A stretch of 64,000 bases of DNA from Egbenema bharatensis (lineage in GTDB: Bacteria; Cyanobacteriota; Cyanobacteriia; Elainellales; Elainellaceae): positions 3,348,001 through 3,412,000 of the forward strand of contig NZ_CP182236.1 of assembly GCF_048077055.1 (NCBI RefSeq), read 5' to 3'. Shown in pieces: positions 18,313 to 27,415 of this stretch. How positions within the stretch are numbered: the first letter of the stretch is position 1; each line of letters opens with the position of its first letter. Under the pieces are notes generated by a model that was not told the DNA's origin, made no database searches, and saw nothing but the letters and a program-made list of their open reading frames with translations. Both the position numbers and the translations under genes were made by a program.

Positions 18313-19323
18313 ATGGGTAAGCCGCGCGTTCTCTCCGGAATTCAGCCAACGGGTAATCCTCATTTGGGCAACTATTTGGGCGCGATCCGCAACTGGGTTG
18401 AGTCTCAGGATCAGTATGACAACTTTTTCTGTGTGGTGGACTTGCACGCGATTACTGTGCCTCATAACCCAGAAACCCTGGCAGCAGACACTCGCACGAT
18501 CGCAGCCCTGTATTTAGCCTGTGGCATTCAGCTAGAGCACGCCAATATTTTTGTTCAGTCCCACGTTTCAGCCCATAGCGAGTTGGCCTGGCTACTGAAC
18601 TGCGTGACTCCCTTAAACTGGCTGCAAGACATGGTGCAATTTAAGGAAAAGGCACTGAAGCAGGGTGAAAATGTGAGTGCGGGTCTATTGAATTACCCCG
18701 TCCTGATGGCGGCTGACATTTTGCTCTACAATGCCGACAAAGTTCCAGTTGGGGAAGATCAAAAGCAGCATTTGGAGCTAACGCGGGATATTGCAGCGCG
18801 AGTCAATTATCTCTTTGGTAGTGAAGAGCATCCTGTGTTGAAACTGCCCGATCCACTGATTCGCAAGGAAGGGGCACGGGTAATGAGTCTGACGGACGGA
18901 ACCCGTAAAATGTCTAAATCCGATCCGTCCGACCTGAGCCGAATTAATCTGCTGGATTCACCGGACGAGATCCAGCGCAAAATCAAACGCTGTAAAACGG
19001 ATTCAGTGCGGGGGCTTACCTTTGATGATCCCGATCGCCCGGAATGCCACAATCTGCTCACGCTTTACATGATTCTCAGCAATCAAACCAAGGAAGCAGT
19101 CGCGGCGGAATGTGCCGATATGGGTTGGGGTCAGTTTAAGCCCCTGCTGGCGGATACCACCGTTGAAGCCCTCAAACCGATCCGGGAAAAGTATTACGCT
19201 ATTATTGAAGATGAGACGTATCTAGATTCTGTCCTACGAGAAGGGCGCGTCAAAGCGGAAACGATCGCCAATCAAACGTTAGATCGAGTGAAAGAGGCAT
19301 TGGGATACTCGAAGCCTCTTTGA
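18313..19323 (+). CDS. trpS: Tryptophanyl-tRNA synthetase
   Basis: 336 residues, normal for the bacterial class I enzyme that charges tRNA-Trp. The HIGH-equivalent motif is PTGNPHLGNYLGA near the N-terminus, and KMSKSDPSD is the KMSKS loop. NYPVLMAADILLYNADKVPVG is the conserved active-site region. The ATG at 18313 begins MGKPRVLSG. It is transcribed alone. Confidence 0.98.
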   Translation: MGKPRVLSGIQPTGNPHLGNYLGAIRNWVESQDQYDNFFCVVDLHAITVPHNPETLAADTRTIAALYLACGIQLEHANIFVQSHVSAHSELAWLLNCVTPLNWLQDMVQFKEKALKQGENVSAGLLNYPVLMAADILLYNADKVPVGEDQKQHLELTRDIAARVNYLFGSEEHPVLKLPDPLIRKEGARVMSLTDGTRKMSKSDPSDLSRINLLDSPDEIQRKIKRCKTDSVRGLTFDDPDRPECHNLLTLYMILSNQTKEAVAAECADMGWGQFKPLLADTTVEALKPIREKYYAIIEDETYLDSVLREGRVKAETIANQTLDRVKEALGYSKPL

Positions 19324-19662
19324 GGATGCAGAACCTCCCCTCAGGGGGTTGACAGATAAAATTCTAGAAACCTGGAACTCCAGAAACCTGTTTCTCAACC
19401 TGTTTGGGATCACCTGTTTCAGATCGCTACATCTGGTACAGCTCTAAAGCTGTATCTGAACTCTGAATTGTTCATATGCCCGGCTAACTGGGAATTCTAA
19501 CTATCAGGGGATTCAAACCACTGGGTTAGCTCGGTACACTAAGCTTAAAGATTTTCGTTCATTTGCGGAAAATCCGTTTTTTGTGTTGTATCCCTGTAAC
19601 GTGTCAGTTCCGAAGCGTTGGTGACGGTGGCATTGCAGCGGATAAGGAGGAAAGAATCATCT
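19324..19662. other. Intergenic region
   Basis: 339 bp between trpS and a pentapeptide-repeat gene. A CCCCTCAGGGGG stem follows trpS by about ten bases but lacks a T run. Repeated AAACCTG motifs follow. No gene is seen. Confidence 0.4.
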
Positions 19663-20106
19663 ATGAAGATTCAATCATTTGCAGGTATTACTGCATCATT
19701 GGCTTTGCTACCTGCCATTTTGACCGCAGGATCAGTTCAGGCGGAAAACCCGCAGCAGGTTCAGCAACTGCTGACGACCCGCATTTGTGCTGGATGTAAT
19801 CTGGTGGGGGCCGATTTGAGTGGAGAACACCTGATTGGGGTCGATCTACGATGGGCTGACCTGCGAGGGGCTAATCTGGTCGGCACTAATCTGGAGGGAG
19901 CAGATCTGACTGGAGCCAACCTCGAAGGAGCTAACCTGACTGATGCATTCCTGACTAACGCAACGCTAAACGATGCGAACTTGAACGGGATCAATCTAAC
20001 TCGTGCCCGTATGTACCATGCCCACGTCTCAGGCGCATCCATGCAAGACATTACCTTAACGGATGCAGAGGTCTTCGGTACGGGGATTAGCATCGGTGGA
20101 GAATGA
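19663..20106 (+). CDS. Secreted pentapeptide-repeat protein
   Basis: 147 residues. The ATG at 19663 has AAGGAGGAAAG ideally placed. The first 25 residues are a signal peptide (MKIQSFAG, a hydrophobic core, VQA cleavage site), so the protein is exported. The mature part begins with a CAGC pair of cysteines, then about 18 A(D/N)LxG-type pentapeptides forming a right-handed beta-helix. Such exported repeat proteins are common in cyanobacteria; the function is unknown. Confidence 0.85.
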   Translation: MKIQSFAGITASLALLPAILTAGSVQAENPQQVQQLLTTRICAGCNLVGADLSGEHLIGVDLRWADLRGANLVGTNLEGADLTGANLEGANLTDAFLTNATLNDANLNGINLTRARMYHAHVSGASMQDITLTDAEVFGTGISIGGE

Positions 20107-20137
20107 GGGAGCTTGACTCCCCAAAGTCCAGATCAGA

Positions 20138-20168
20138 AAGGATTGAATCCAGGGTTCAATCCTTTTTT
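20138..20168 (+). terminator. Rho-independent terminator of the pentapeptide gene
   Basis: AAGGATTGAA and TTCAATCCTT form a perfect 10-bp stem around a 7-base loop, followed directly by TTTTTT. It lies 32 bp after the stop codon. Confidence 0.9.
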
Positions 20169-20492
20169 AAGAATTATTGATGAAATTTGGTCATAGTTTT
20201 TCTGCCCTACAGTAGAATTCTTATTTAGTGATTTAGTCGAGCGGAACTTCTTCACCAACTCCGAAACCTCAAATTCTGTATTCCAGAGGTCTGTGCATCA
20301 GATAGAGGATTGATTGAGAGTGGTTGTTCCCTTGTTCCCTTTGTCCTGCAAGCGTTTTGAGTTGGTTGTCTCTGCTTGACTGGGCTATGATGCAGGCATA
20401 GCTCATTGCGTATGCTCACTTTGAGCGATTTGAACCTCGGTGCAGTATCGTTTTCATTTTTTGCACGTTAACCACTGGAGTCATACTACTCC
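20169..20492. other. Intergenic region upstream of the Crp/Fnr gene
   Basis: 324 bp, AT-rich, no open frame or strong hairpin seen. It is the probable promoter region of the following regulator. Confidence 0.4.
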
Positions 20493-21194
20493 ATGCATGA
20501 TCGGTATAGTCCACGCGATTCTCGTGATATCTCTTTGATTCGTTCTGCTCCGTTTTTCAAGGGAATGCCTGAAGAAGCAATCGAGCAGGCAACAGCCCAT
20601 GTCGTTCTTCGGAATCATCCGGCCAACCAGGTGATTTTATTGGAGAATGACTGGGGCACATCGGTTTATTTCATTCTGGAAGGATGGGTCAAAATTCGCA
20701 CCTACAACCTGGATGGGAAAGAAGTCACCCTGAATATTCTGGGTAAGGGGGAGCTGTTTGGCGAAATGGCTCCTCTGGATGAGGTTCCCCGATCGACCGA
20801 TGTGATTACTTTAGTGCCCACGGTGATTGGCAATATGCCTGCCCAGGATTTTGTCCAACTGCTGCATTCAGAACCGCAAGCCGGAATTCGCCTGGCCCAA
20901 TTGATGGCACGACGACTCCGGCAGGTGAATCGTCGCCTGCGGTTGCGGGAGTCAGATAGCGTTTCGCGGGTGGCAGACATTTTGCTGTTCCTGGCAGACG
21001 GCCAGGGTCGAAAAAGTGATCAGGGCATCGAAATCCCCAACCTTCCCCACCGTGAACTTAGTAGCCTCAGTGGTTTAGCCAGGGAAACGGTGACTCGTGT
21101 TTTAAGCAAGCTAGAAAAGAAAGGATTGATCCAACGCGATCGAGAAGTCCTTTGCATTTTCGACATTGATGCGCTGGAGCGAATGCTGGTTTAA
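20493..21194 (+). CDS. Crp/Fnr family transcriptional regulator
   Basis: 233 residues. A cyclic-nucleotide-binding-type beta-roll spans residues about 15-135 (VYFILEGWVKI, GELFGEMAPLDEVPRSTDV), followed by the dimerisation helix and a C-terminal winged helix (LPHRELSSLSGLARETVTRV then LEKKGLIQRD). The phosphate-binding-cassette-like segment keeps GE and RS, but no effector can be assigned. There is no N-terminal cysteine cluster as in Fnr, and it is not NtcA by sequence. It is a DNA-binding regulator with unknown targets, transcribed alone. Confidence 0.9.
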   Translation: MHDRYSPRDSRDISLIRSAPFFKGMPEEAIEQATAHVVLRNHPANQVILLENDWGTSVYFILEGWVKIRTYNLDGKEVTLNILGKGELFGEMAPLDEVPRSTDVITLVPTVIGNMPAQDFVQLLHSEPQAGIRLAQLMARRLRQVNRRLRLRESDSVSRVADILLFLADGQGRKSDQGIEIPNLPHRELSSLSGLARETVTRVLSKLEKKGLIQRDREVLCIFDIDALERMLV

Positions 21195-21243
21195 GCTGCG
21201 GGTTTAATGAAGCTGCGGGTTTAATGAAGCTGCGGGTTTAAAG
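21190..21243. repeat. 17-bp tandem repeat
   Basis: Units of TTTAATGAAGCTGCGGG, three copies with the first shortened, begin at the stop codon of the Crp/Fnr gene, so the stop itself lies in the first unit. Confidence 0.8.
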
Positions 21244-21282
21244 TTATTGGGATCTGTTGAGGGAATGCAGTTTGAGCGACAG

Positions 21283-21636
21283 TTAAGTTTGTTCAAAAAA
21301 ACGGCATCCCTCACAGGGCCCGGCTGGGTTGACCGCACAGCGGATCAGCTCCGATCGAGCGTTATAACCACAGGTAATATCCCCAATCACCCAGCGATCG
21401 TGAATGCGGCTGCGTTCAGTGGGACGTTGGGCTAGCTGAACGTAGAGCGCAATTTTGCGTAAGTGATATTTACCCGATTTGAACTGGTAGCGATGACGAC
21501 GCTCCAGAACGGTATAGGTTTTACCCTCTAGATCAAGATATGCCCCTGGTTGAGGATTCCAGTCCAACCGGATATTGCCGATCGTTTGGTGCGGGTGGCT
21601 AAGAATAATCTCTGTGGGTAGAGACTCCTGCTCCAT
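21283..21636 (-). CDS. DUF6464-type cyanobacterial protein
   Basis: 117 residues. Recognisable blocks are HPHQTIGNIRLDWNPQPGAY, TYTVLERRHRYQFKSGKY and a C-terminal cysteine motif (CAVNPAGPCEGCRFFE) that could bind metal. It matches a family found almost only in cyanobacteria (DUF6464 as I recall it), with no known function. Cytoplasmic by composition. Convergent with the Crp/Fnr gene. Confidence 0.7.
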   Translation of the reverse strand: MEQESLPTEIILSHPHQTIGNIRLDWNPQPGAYLDLEGKTYTVLERRHRYQFKSGKYHLRKIALYVQLAQRPTERSRIHDRWVIGDITCGYNARSELIRCAVNPAGPCEGCRFFEQT

Positions 21637-21973
21637 GAGATGCTAGTGAAATTGATAAAACTAATGAGTATGGATACTATCGTACTCACTTTTAAACCCA
21701 GAAACCCTGCGTTCATCCTTAAGTTTTCTGCAAAACAGCATTCTCTCGCAGCGAAATTCGACTTTAGCCTTTAAAATTTCAGTACTTCCTGATCTCCTGA
21801 AGATTTTCTGAAGCCCTACCGGAACCGATGGCAAAGAGTTTGGAACCAGATTTTCTGTAGGATCTTTAGTGAAAATCTAGTGAAAATCTAAGCGATTTCC
21901 TCAAACCTCACGATCGAGTTGAGGATTTTGGATAGAAATCTAATTCTCTATACGCAAGAGAATTCTAAACTGC
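21637..21973. other. Intergenic region upstream of the TIR-WD40 gene
   Basis: 337 bp, AT-rich, with GTGAAAATCTA directly repeated at about 21869-21891. No gene or clear promoter identified. Confidence 0.4.
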
Positions 21974-24900
21974 ATGATTGAGAATTCTGAACCCATCTAC
22001 AATCCGCGTGAGAATGATATTTTTATCGCGTACTCGCCAGAGGATGATTTCTTCGCCAAGCGGTTAGAAAAAGCCATTATTAAACTGGGCCGTGACCCCT
22101 GGATCGATACGCAGGATCTTCCACCAGGCTTGAAATCTGAAATGCCGGAAGCCTGGAATCATATTGAAGTTGGGATTAAAAATGCAGATGTGTTTGTGTT
22201 GATTATTAGTCCCGCTTCGATCGCCCTGCAACGCAATCAGCAAGAACTTAAACTCGCCGCCCAATATCGAAAACGCCTGGTTCCCATTGCCTATCAACCC
22301 GTTGACCCAACTCAAATTCCTGCTTGTTTGGCAGCGGATGATGTCACCTGGCTGACGGTTGATCCCGACGATCCCACTGCCCAGATTGAAGAAACTGCCA
22401 AAACCATTCTGCATATTCATATTCACCAGCGGCTACTGATGCGAGCACTGGTTTGGGATCAGCAGGGCCAGAGCTTTACTGGATTGTTAGCTGGAACGGA
22501 TCTGGAGGCGGTTCAGCAGTGGTTTGATGAAAATACCCAACGTCAACCGCATTTGACGGAACTCCAGCAAATTTACCTCACCATCAGCAGGAGGGCAGAA
22601 GCAAGACAGGATCATCTCAAGCAGTTGGATGTTTTTGTCTCCTATTCCCGACGCGATCGAGAATTTGCTGAAGCATTGTGTGATCAGCTTAAACAGGCAA
22701 ATTTAAACATCTGGGTGGATTGGGAAAATATTCCGATTGCCGCAGATTGGCGACAGGAAATTCAGGAAGGCATTGAAGCCGCCCACACCTTTTTGTTTAT
22801 TATTAGCCCGGATTCAGTCGCTTCTCCCTACTGCCATGATGAAGTGACTCAGGCGGTGAGTAACAACAAACGGGTCATTTCCATCGTCTATCGGCAAGAT
22901 TACGATCGAATTTGGTTCAATCAAGTACCTGCCCTCAGCACAATTCGCCGCCACAACTGGCTGCACTGCCATTCCCTCGCTCGCCTGGAGCATACGACCC
23001 CCAAGCTGATTCATGCGATCAACACCGATCTGGACTATGTGAAAGCCCACACCCGGTTACTCTTGCAGGCGATCGAGTGGAAAACCCAGGAACGCCGCGA
23101 AGAATTTCTGCTGCGCAAAACCGAACTCAGCAACGCCCAGGCTTTAATTGCCCAGGGAAGGGCGATCGGACATCAGTGGCACAAACTCTCGGCGACACCA
23201 CTACCCACTCCCTTGCAAGAGGAATTTGTCAGCGAAAGTGCCAGGGTGGAAGCTGCCATTGAACAGCAAGAACGCAAACGACTCCAACGGCTACGGCTGT
23301 TGGCAGGGGCAGTGATCGTGTTTCTGGGACTGTCTGTTTCGGCCATTGCTGGACAGGTTCAGGCTCAGAATCGCCAGATCGAAGCCCTGGTTTCATCGAT
23401 CGAGGGGGTACGGGAACTGGATGCATTGATCAATGGACTGCGCGCCGGGCAGGAACTCGATCGCTGGGGCTGGATTATTGAACGGTTGGAGCCAGATTTG
23501 CGGGTGCGAGTGGTGACGGCTCTCCAGCAGCAGGTGTATAACCTGCGGGAACTGAATCGCCTGGAAGGCCATGAAGATCAGATTTTTAACACCAGTATCA
23601 GCCCAGATGGTCGGTTAATTGCATCTGCCAGTGCCGATGGTACGGTGAGGCTGTGGGATGGGCAGGGGCAACCCATTCAAGTCCTGAATCATCGCCAGGA
23701 AACAGGACGACCCTCAGTGGTGCACGTTTCCTTTAACCCTGGAGTGGAATCGGGCACTTACACCCTGGTTTCGGCAGGGGATGGACAGACCGTATCCGTT
23801 TGGAAAATCAAGCGATCGGCTGAGGGACGGTGGACTGCGCAACTCGATCAGGAGCTGGCTGTTTCTGAAGCGGTGCGTGCCGGTAGCTTCGATCGCATCT
23901 TTAGTCTGAGCTTCAGTCAGGGAGGGCAGATTTTAGCTGCTGCCAGTTCAGAAGGAACCGTCACGCTCTGGCGACGAAATTCAGCCGGACAATTTGACTT
24001 AGCCCATCGCATTGAGTTGGGTGACCGTAGTGCAGTTTTGAGTCTTGGTTTCAGCCAGTCTGAGCGCGGCGAAATCAAACTGGCCGCAGCCAACATTATG
24101 GGTTTGATCCAGGTGTTTACCAGTCGGGACGGCTTTCAAACCTACGCCACCTCTCCACCGTTGCAGCATGGGGCGCGGGTATTGCATGTCGCCTTTAGCC
24201 CCTACGGACGGACGATCGCTTCCGCAGGCGATGGCGGAGTGATTAAACTCTGGTCGCCTGATACGGGCGAGCAGCCGATTCAAGAACTGATTGGCCATGA
24301 AGGAACCGTCAATCGCGTGGCCTTTAGCCCCGATGACCGGACGATCGCCTCGGTGGGGGAAGATGGTTCAGTCCGGCTCTGGAGTCGGCAAGCAGACAAT
24401 TGGCAGGGTGAGGTGGCACTCAACGTACTACGGGGGCATCGTGATCCAGTCTATCGCGTACAATTTACGCCCAGAGGGGATCTGATCGCTACCGCCAGCG
24501 CCGATGACTCGATCCGGCTGTGGTCACTGGATGGAACCTTACTGGATACGCTGGAAGGACACCAGGATGAAGTGTTGGGAATAGAATTCTCTAGAAACAA
24601 TCGGGTCTTAGTCTCCTCCAGCAAAGATAAAACCCTGCGCCTCTGGAAAATCGACAATCCAATTCGCGTCTTGCCCCATAACTATCGAGTCTACGATTTG
24701 AGCTTTACCCCAGATGGAATGATGATGGCCTCCAGTGGTCAAAATACCATTCGGCTCTGGCGAACCTCCGACGGAGCACCTCTACTTGCAGAACCGATTC
24801 AACAGGATGGCATTATCCACAGTATCAGCTTTGCGCCGCGTGGGGATATGTCCAGCTCTCAGGGACAACTGCTGGCCGCTACCCGGCAAGATGGCATGGT

Positions 24901-25810
24901 CAATCTCTGGAAGCTGCAACGCAGTGAGGCGGGATACGCCGCGAATCCAGTCTCGGGAGAGGATATTAAGCACGACAAAAATATCTATAGCATAGACTTT
25001 AGCGCCAATGGTCAAATCCTGGCATCGGCAGGCGGGGATGGCACCGTAAAAATTTGGGAACTTCAGTCCACGGACGATCGCTACAGTGCAACATTGCTCG
25101 AAGAACTCAGAGGGTTGAATGGAGCTGTCCGTACCGTTCGCTTTAGCCCGAATGGACGAATGCTAGCAGCCGCAGGAGATGCAGGAATCATCAGCGTTTG
25201 GCAGCTAGAAGGTCAGGGGGAAGATCTACGAGCTCATCTACTCCACTCGATGACAGATCATGGACGCACCGTTCGTAGCGTGAGTTTCAGCCCCAACAGC
25301 CAAAGTTTGGCATCGGCTAGCGAGGATGGCACAGTCCGGCTCTGGCATTTAGAGGGAACCATGCTCCAGTCTCGTGTATTACGAGGTCACAGCGATGCAG
25401 TGCTAAAGGTTGAATTTAGCCCAACCGGACGGTACTTAGCCTCGGCCAGTCAGGATGACACGGTTAAACTCTGGACAATTGAAGGGACACCCATTACAAC
25501 GCTGAGAGAACACCGTAGAGAAGTTTCCAGCATTGCTTTTAGCCCTGATGGTCAAACCTTAGCTTCATCCAGCTATGATGCCAGAGCCTTGCTGTGGCAA
25601 CTGTCAGATGAGTTTGACTTAGCAGCATTCTTGAGTCAGGGGTGCACCCTTGCCCATGACTATTTGCTGACGAGCCAATATTCTGTAGGGATGTCATCGG
25701 CTCAGTATCAGAACGGACTAAAAGAGGTACAAAGACTTTGCAATCAACTTGTAGCGACAGAAGATCACCAGCCTATTCTATATGAACAAACTAAGGAATC
25801 AGATAACTGA
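21974..25810 (+). CDS. TIR-TIR-transmembrane-WD40 repeat protein
   Basis: 1278 residues. Two TIR domains come first: TIR1 about 14-130 (NDIFIAYSPEDD ... DVFVLIISPASIALQRNQQE, candidate catalytic Glu91) and TIR2 about 219-345 (DVFVSYSRRDREFAEALC ... FLFIISPDSVASPYCHDE, candidate catalytic Glu290). A linker of about 95 residues with a charged coiled coil leads to a membrane helix at 441-461 (LLAGAVIVFLGLSVSAIAG). Residues 530-1230 hold about 15 WD40 repeats, enough for two seven-bladed propellers. TIR domains in bacteria can hydrolyse NAD+ or make cyclic-ADP-ribose-type signals, and WD40 arrays bind partners. By inference it is a membrane-tethered sensor whose propellers control the TIRs. It is transcribed alone from the ATG at 21974. 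Multi-TIR WD40 proteins occur in cyanobacteria, but a function is not established. Confidence 0.9.
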   Translation: MIENSEPIYNPRENDIFIAYSPEDDFFAKRLEKAIIKLGRDPWIDTQDLPPGLKSEMPEAWNHIEVGIKNADVFVLIISPASIALQRNQQELKLAAQYRKRLVPIAYQPVDPTQIPACLAADDVTWLTVDPDDPTAQIEETAKTILHIHIHQRLLMRALVWDQQGQSFTGLLAGTDLEAVQQWFDENTQRQPHLTELQQIYLTISRRAEARQDHLKQLDVFVSYSRRDREFAEALCDQLKQANLNIWVDWENIPIAADWRQEIQEGIEAAHTFLFIISPDSVASPYCHDEVTQAVSNNKRVISIVYRQDYDRIWFNQVPALSTIRRHNWLHCHSLARLEHTTPKLIHAINTDLDYVKAHTRLLLQAIEWKTQERREEFLLRKTELSNAQALIAQGRAIGHQWHKLSATPLPTPLQEEFVSESARVEAAIEQQERKRLQRLRLLAGAVIVFLGLSVSAIAGQVQAQNRQIEALVSSIEGVRELDALINGLRAGQELDRWGWIIERLEPDLRVRVVTALQQQVYNLRELNRLEGHEDQIFNTSISPDGRLIASASADGTVRLWDGQGQPIQVLNHRQETGRPSVVHVSFNPGVESGTYTLVSAGDGQTVSVWKIKRSAEGRWTAQLDQELAVSEAVRAGSFDRIFSLSFSQGGQILAAASSEGTVTLWRRNSAGQFDLAHRIELGDRSAVLSLGFSQSERGEIKLAAANIMGLIQVFTSRDGFQTYATSPPLQHGARVLHVAFSPYGRTIASAGDGGVIKLWSPDTGEQPIQELIGHEGTVNRVAFSPDDRTIASVGEDGSVRLWSRQADNWQGEVALNVLRGHRDPVYRVQFTPRGDLIATASADDSIRLWSLDGTLLDTLEGHQDEVLGIEFSRNNRVLVSSSKDKTLRLWKIDNPIRVLPHNYRVYDLSFTPDGMMMASSGQNTIRLWRTSDGAPLLAEPIQQDGIIHSISFAPRGDMSSSQGQLLAATRQDGMVNLWKLQRSEAGYAANPVSGEDIKHDKNIYSIDFSANGQILASAGGDGTVKIWELQSTDDRYSATLLEELRGLNGAVRTVRFSPNGRMLAAAGDAGIISVWQLEGQGEDLRAHLLHSMTDHGRTVRSVSFSPNSQSLASASEDGTVRLWHLEGTMLQSRVLRGHSDAVLKVEFSPTGRYLASASQDDTVKLWTIEGTPITTLREHRREVSSIAFSPDGQTLASSSYDARALLWQLSDEFDLAAFLSQGCTLAHDYLLTSQYSVGMSSAQYQNGLKEVQRLCNQLVATEDHQPILYEQTKESDN

Positions 25811-25961
25811 AGACAGGGTGGGCGTTAGCTTGCTTTAGCTTGGCTATTTTTCGGTGTAGCTCTTCACTGTTTGAGCCTTTCTAGATCTTTCATTAGACCT
25901 TTTCAGACTTTTCCAGTTAGAACTTCCTCTCTAGCTCGATCGAATTGATAGATTAGGTAGA

Positions 25962-26150
25962 TTAGCTCGATCGACAGCTTGATGGATCATTGACTGGATC
26001 GCAATTAGGTTGAGTTTGGTAGTATTCCACTTCAACTCCGGTATGCGATCGATAGGGAACGTCCAACTGGTTCGATCTCGGAGCAATAAGCATCTGAGGC
26101 AGAAGGATTGCCGAAGTTAATACTCCAAGGGTTACTGCGGTCTTGATCAT
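25962..26150 (-). CDS. Small exported protein, unknown function
   Basis: 62 residues from the ATG at 26150 (MIKTAVTLG), preceded by AAGGAGG at a good distance; a GTG four codons earlier overlaps that Shine-Dalgarno. Residues 1-22 form a signal peptide or N-terminal membrane segment (TLGVLTSAILLPQMLIA). The mature part is about 40 residues, polar, with two cysteines near the end (NCDPVNDPSSCRSS) that could form a disulfide. I recognise no family. A 9-bp inverted repeat lies just 5' of the Shine-Dalgarno. Confidence 0.65.
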   Translation of the reverse strand: MIKTAVTLGVLTSAILLPQMLIAPRSNQLDVPYRSHTGVEVEYYQTQPNCDPVNDPSSCRSS

Positions 26151-26169
26151 GACTGAACTCACCTCCTTA

Positions 26170-26190
26170 AAAGTGTAAGTTTTACACTTT
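26170..26190. promoter_or_regulatory. Inverted repeat next to the start of the small exported protein
   Basis: AAAGTGTAA and TTACACTTT form a perfect 9-bp inverted repeat around a GTT spacer, two bases from the AAGGAGG of the gene ending at 25962. It could be a repressor operator or a 5' hairpin that controls translation. Confidence 0.5.
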
Positions 26191-26447
26191 GACCTTCATT
26201 ATAGGCTGGCTTTTCCAGAATTACCTGTGTGGAAATACGGATTTTTCAGCTTTTGCCCAGCGACTCTATCATCTGAACCTAGCCTGCAAGGATACCGTAA
26301 AAATCAGCTTTTAACGCAGTCAGGGAAATTAAGTTAAGTAACACGATCGTTAACGCGCATAATACGCAATTGACTGATTGATGGCAGCTCCTTTGAAACA
26401 ACACCTATCCATCTACAATCATGCGTTCGAGAGCTAAAACTGGAGAT

Positions 26448-27014
26448 CTAAATTGACTGGAAATCAGCTCTGCAAGTATCCAGAAGCCGCTGATCGTTTT
26501 CACTCACTTCAGCAATGTGGTGATAACCATCAATCTGGACTGGAACCGCAACTGAATCGTTGGAGGCGATGTAACCATCCCGCTGGATGGCGATCGAGTA
26601 GTCATTGGCTGTTTGACTGTAGCTGTCTACCACCATCAAGTCTAGCTGACTGCCTTGAAACTCTCCCTGGAAGCAGTCAAACGATGAGTGGGGCAGGTAG
26701 AAAGCTCCCGTCACTTGGGCTCCGCTGACCTCAAACACCATATAGGCGGATCCAATCTGATCAGGTTCAGGAGCCTCACCATATAGATAAACTCCATCTG
26801 ATAGGGTTTGGCCTTCAGAGCTTACCCGCTCAGGAGATGCAGACGGGCTGGTTACCGACGTTTGGTTGGCTGCCTGCATTTCGGTGGCCGAAGCGATCGG
26901 GGCAACCAGTCCCAAACCCATAAATCCAGATGCGGCGATCGCTGCACCAAACAACTTGGCGGAATTTTGTACGAATCTACGGGCAGGTTGATTAAGCTTA
27001 AGCAGTTTGTTCAT
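26448..27014 (-). CDS. Exported protein, unknown function
   Basis: 188 residues. CGAGGAGGACAGTTAA lies directly before the ATG at 27014. The N-terminus is basic and then hydrophobic (KLFGAAIAASGFMGLGLVA) with a likely cleavage at ASA-TEM, followed by a serine/threonine-rich linker. The mature domain (GVYLYGEAPEPDQIGSAYMV, GAFYLPHSSFDCFQGEFQGS) resembles short periplasmic proteins seen in filamentous cyanobacteria, but I cannot name a family. Three cysteines occur in the mature protein (one near its middle, one near the C-terminus). Transcribed alone. Confidence 0.75.
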   Translation of the reverse strand: MNKLLKLNQPARRFVQNSAKLFGAAIAASGFMGLGLVAPIASATEMQAANQTSVTSPSASPERVSSEGQTLSDGVYLYGEAPEPDQIGSAYMVFEVSGAQVTGAFYLPHSSFDCFQGEFQGSQLDLMVVDSYSQTANDYSIAIQRDGYIASNDSVAVPVQIDGYHHIAEVSENDQRLLDTCRADFQSI

Positions 27015-27415
27015 TTAACTGTCCTCCTCGTTGCCTTACCGATTACTTCACTCCCTGAGAGCAGCTTTTCGGTGTGTTGCGTATGTTTTCAGAATAGGAA
27101 AATTGCTCAACCCAAGCATCCTCCTGTAGTTTCACCCGTTCAGACCGTCATTTCGCCCGATCGGGTGACTCCGGTTTAAGCCCTACGGACGATCGCACCT
27201 ACACTTCAGGTCAGCCGATACGACGCAACCTTAAGGCAGGACAGGAGGTCGGACAGGTTGACTATGGCTCAACTATATTCAGTCACCTTGGATTGTTCTA
27301 AGCTTTTCGTTCGTTGCTCGACTTAACGTCTGTGAACTCAAGACCGTATGCTAGAAGGATGACGCAAGCGGTTTGCCGTTACATTTAGTAATCCCTATTG
27401 GAACCCTTTGTTAAC
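27015..27415. other. Intergenic region upstream of the vinyl reductase gene
   Basis: 401 bp between divergent genes, with no supported frame. It must contain both promoters; none was pinned down. Confidence 0.4.

Noticed and set aside
21190..21243. CRISPR-like array
   Set aside because: Units are adjacent with no spacers and only three copies; a simple tandem repeat. The arrays at 17367 and 37939 fail for the same reason.
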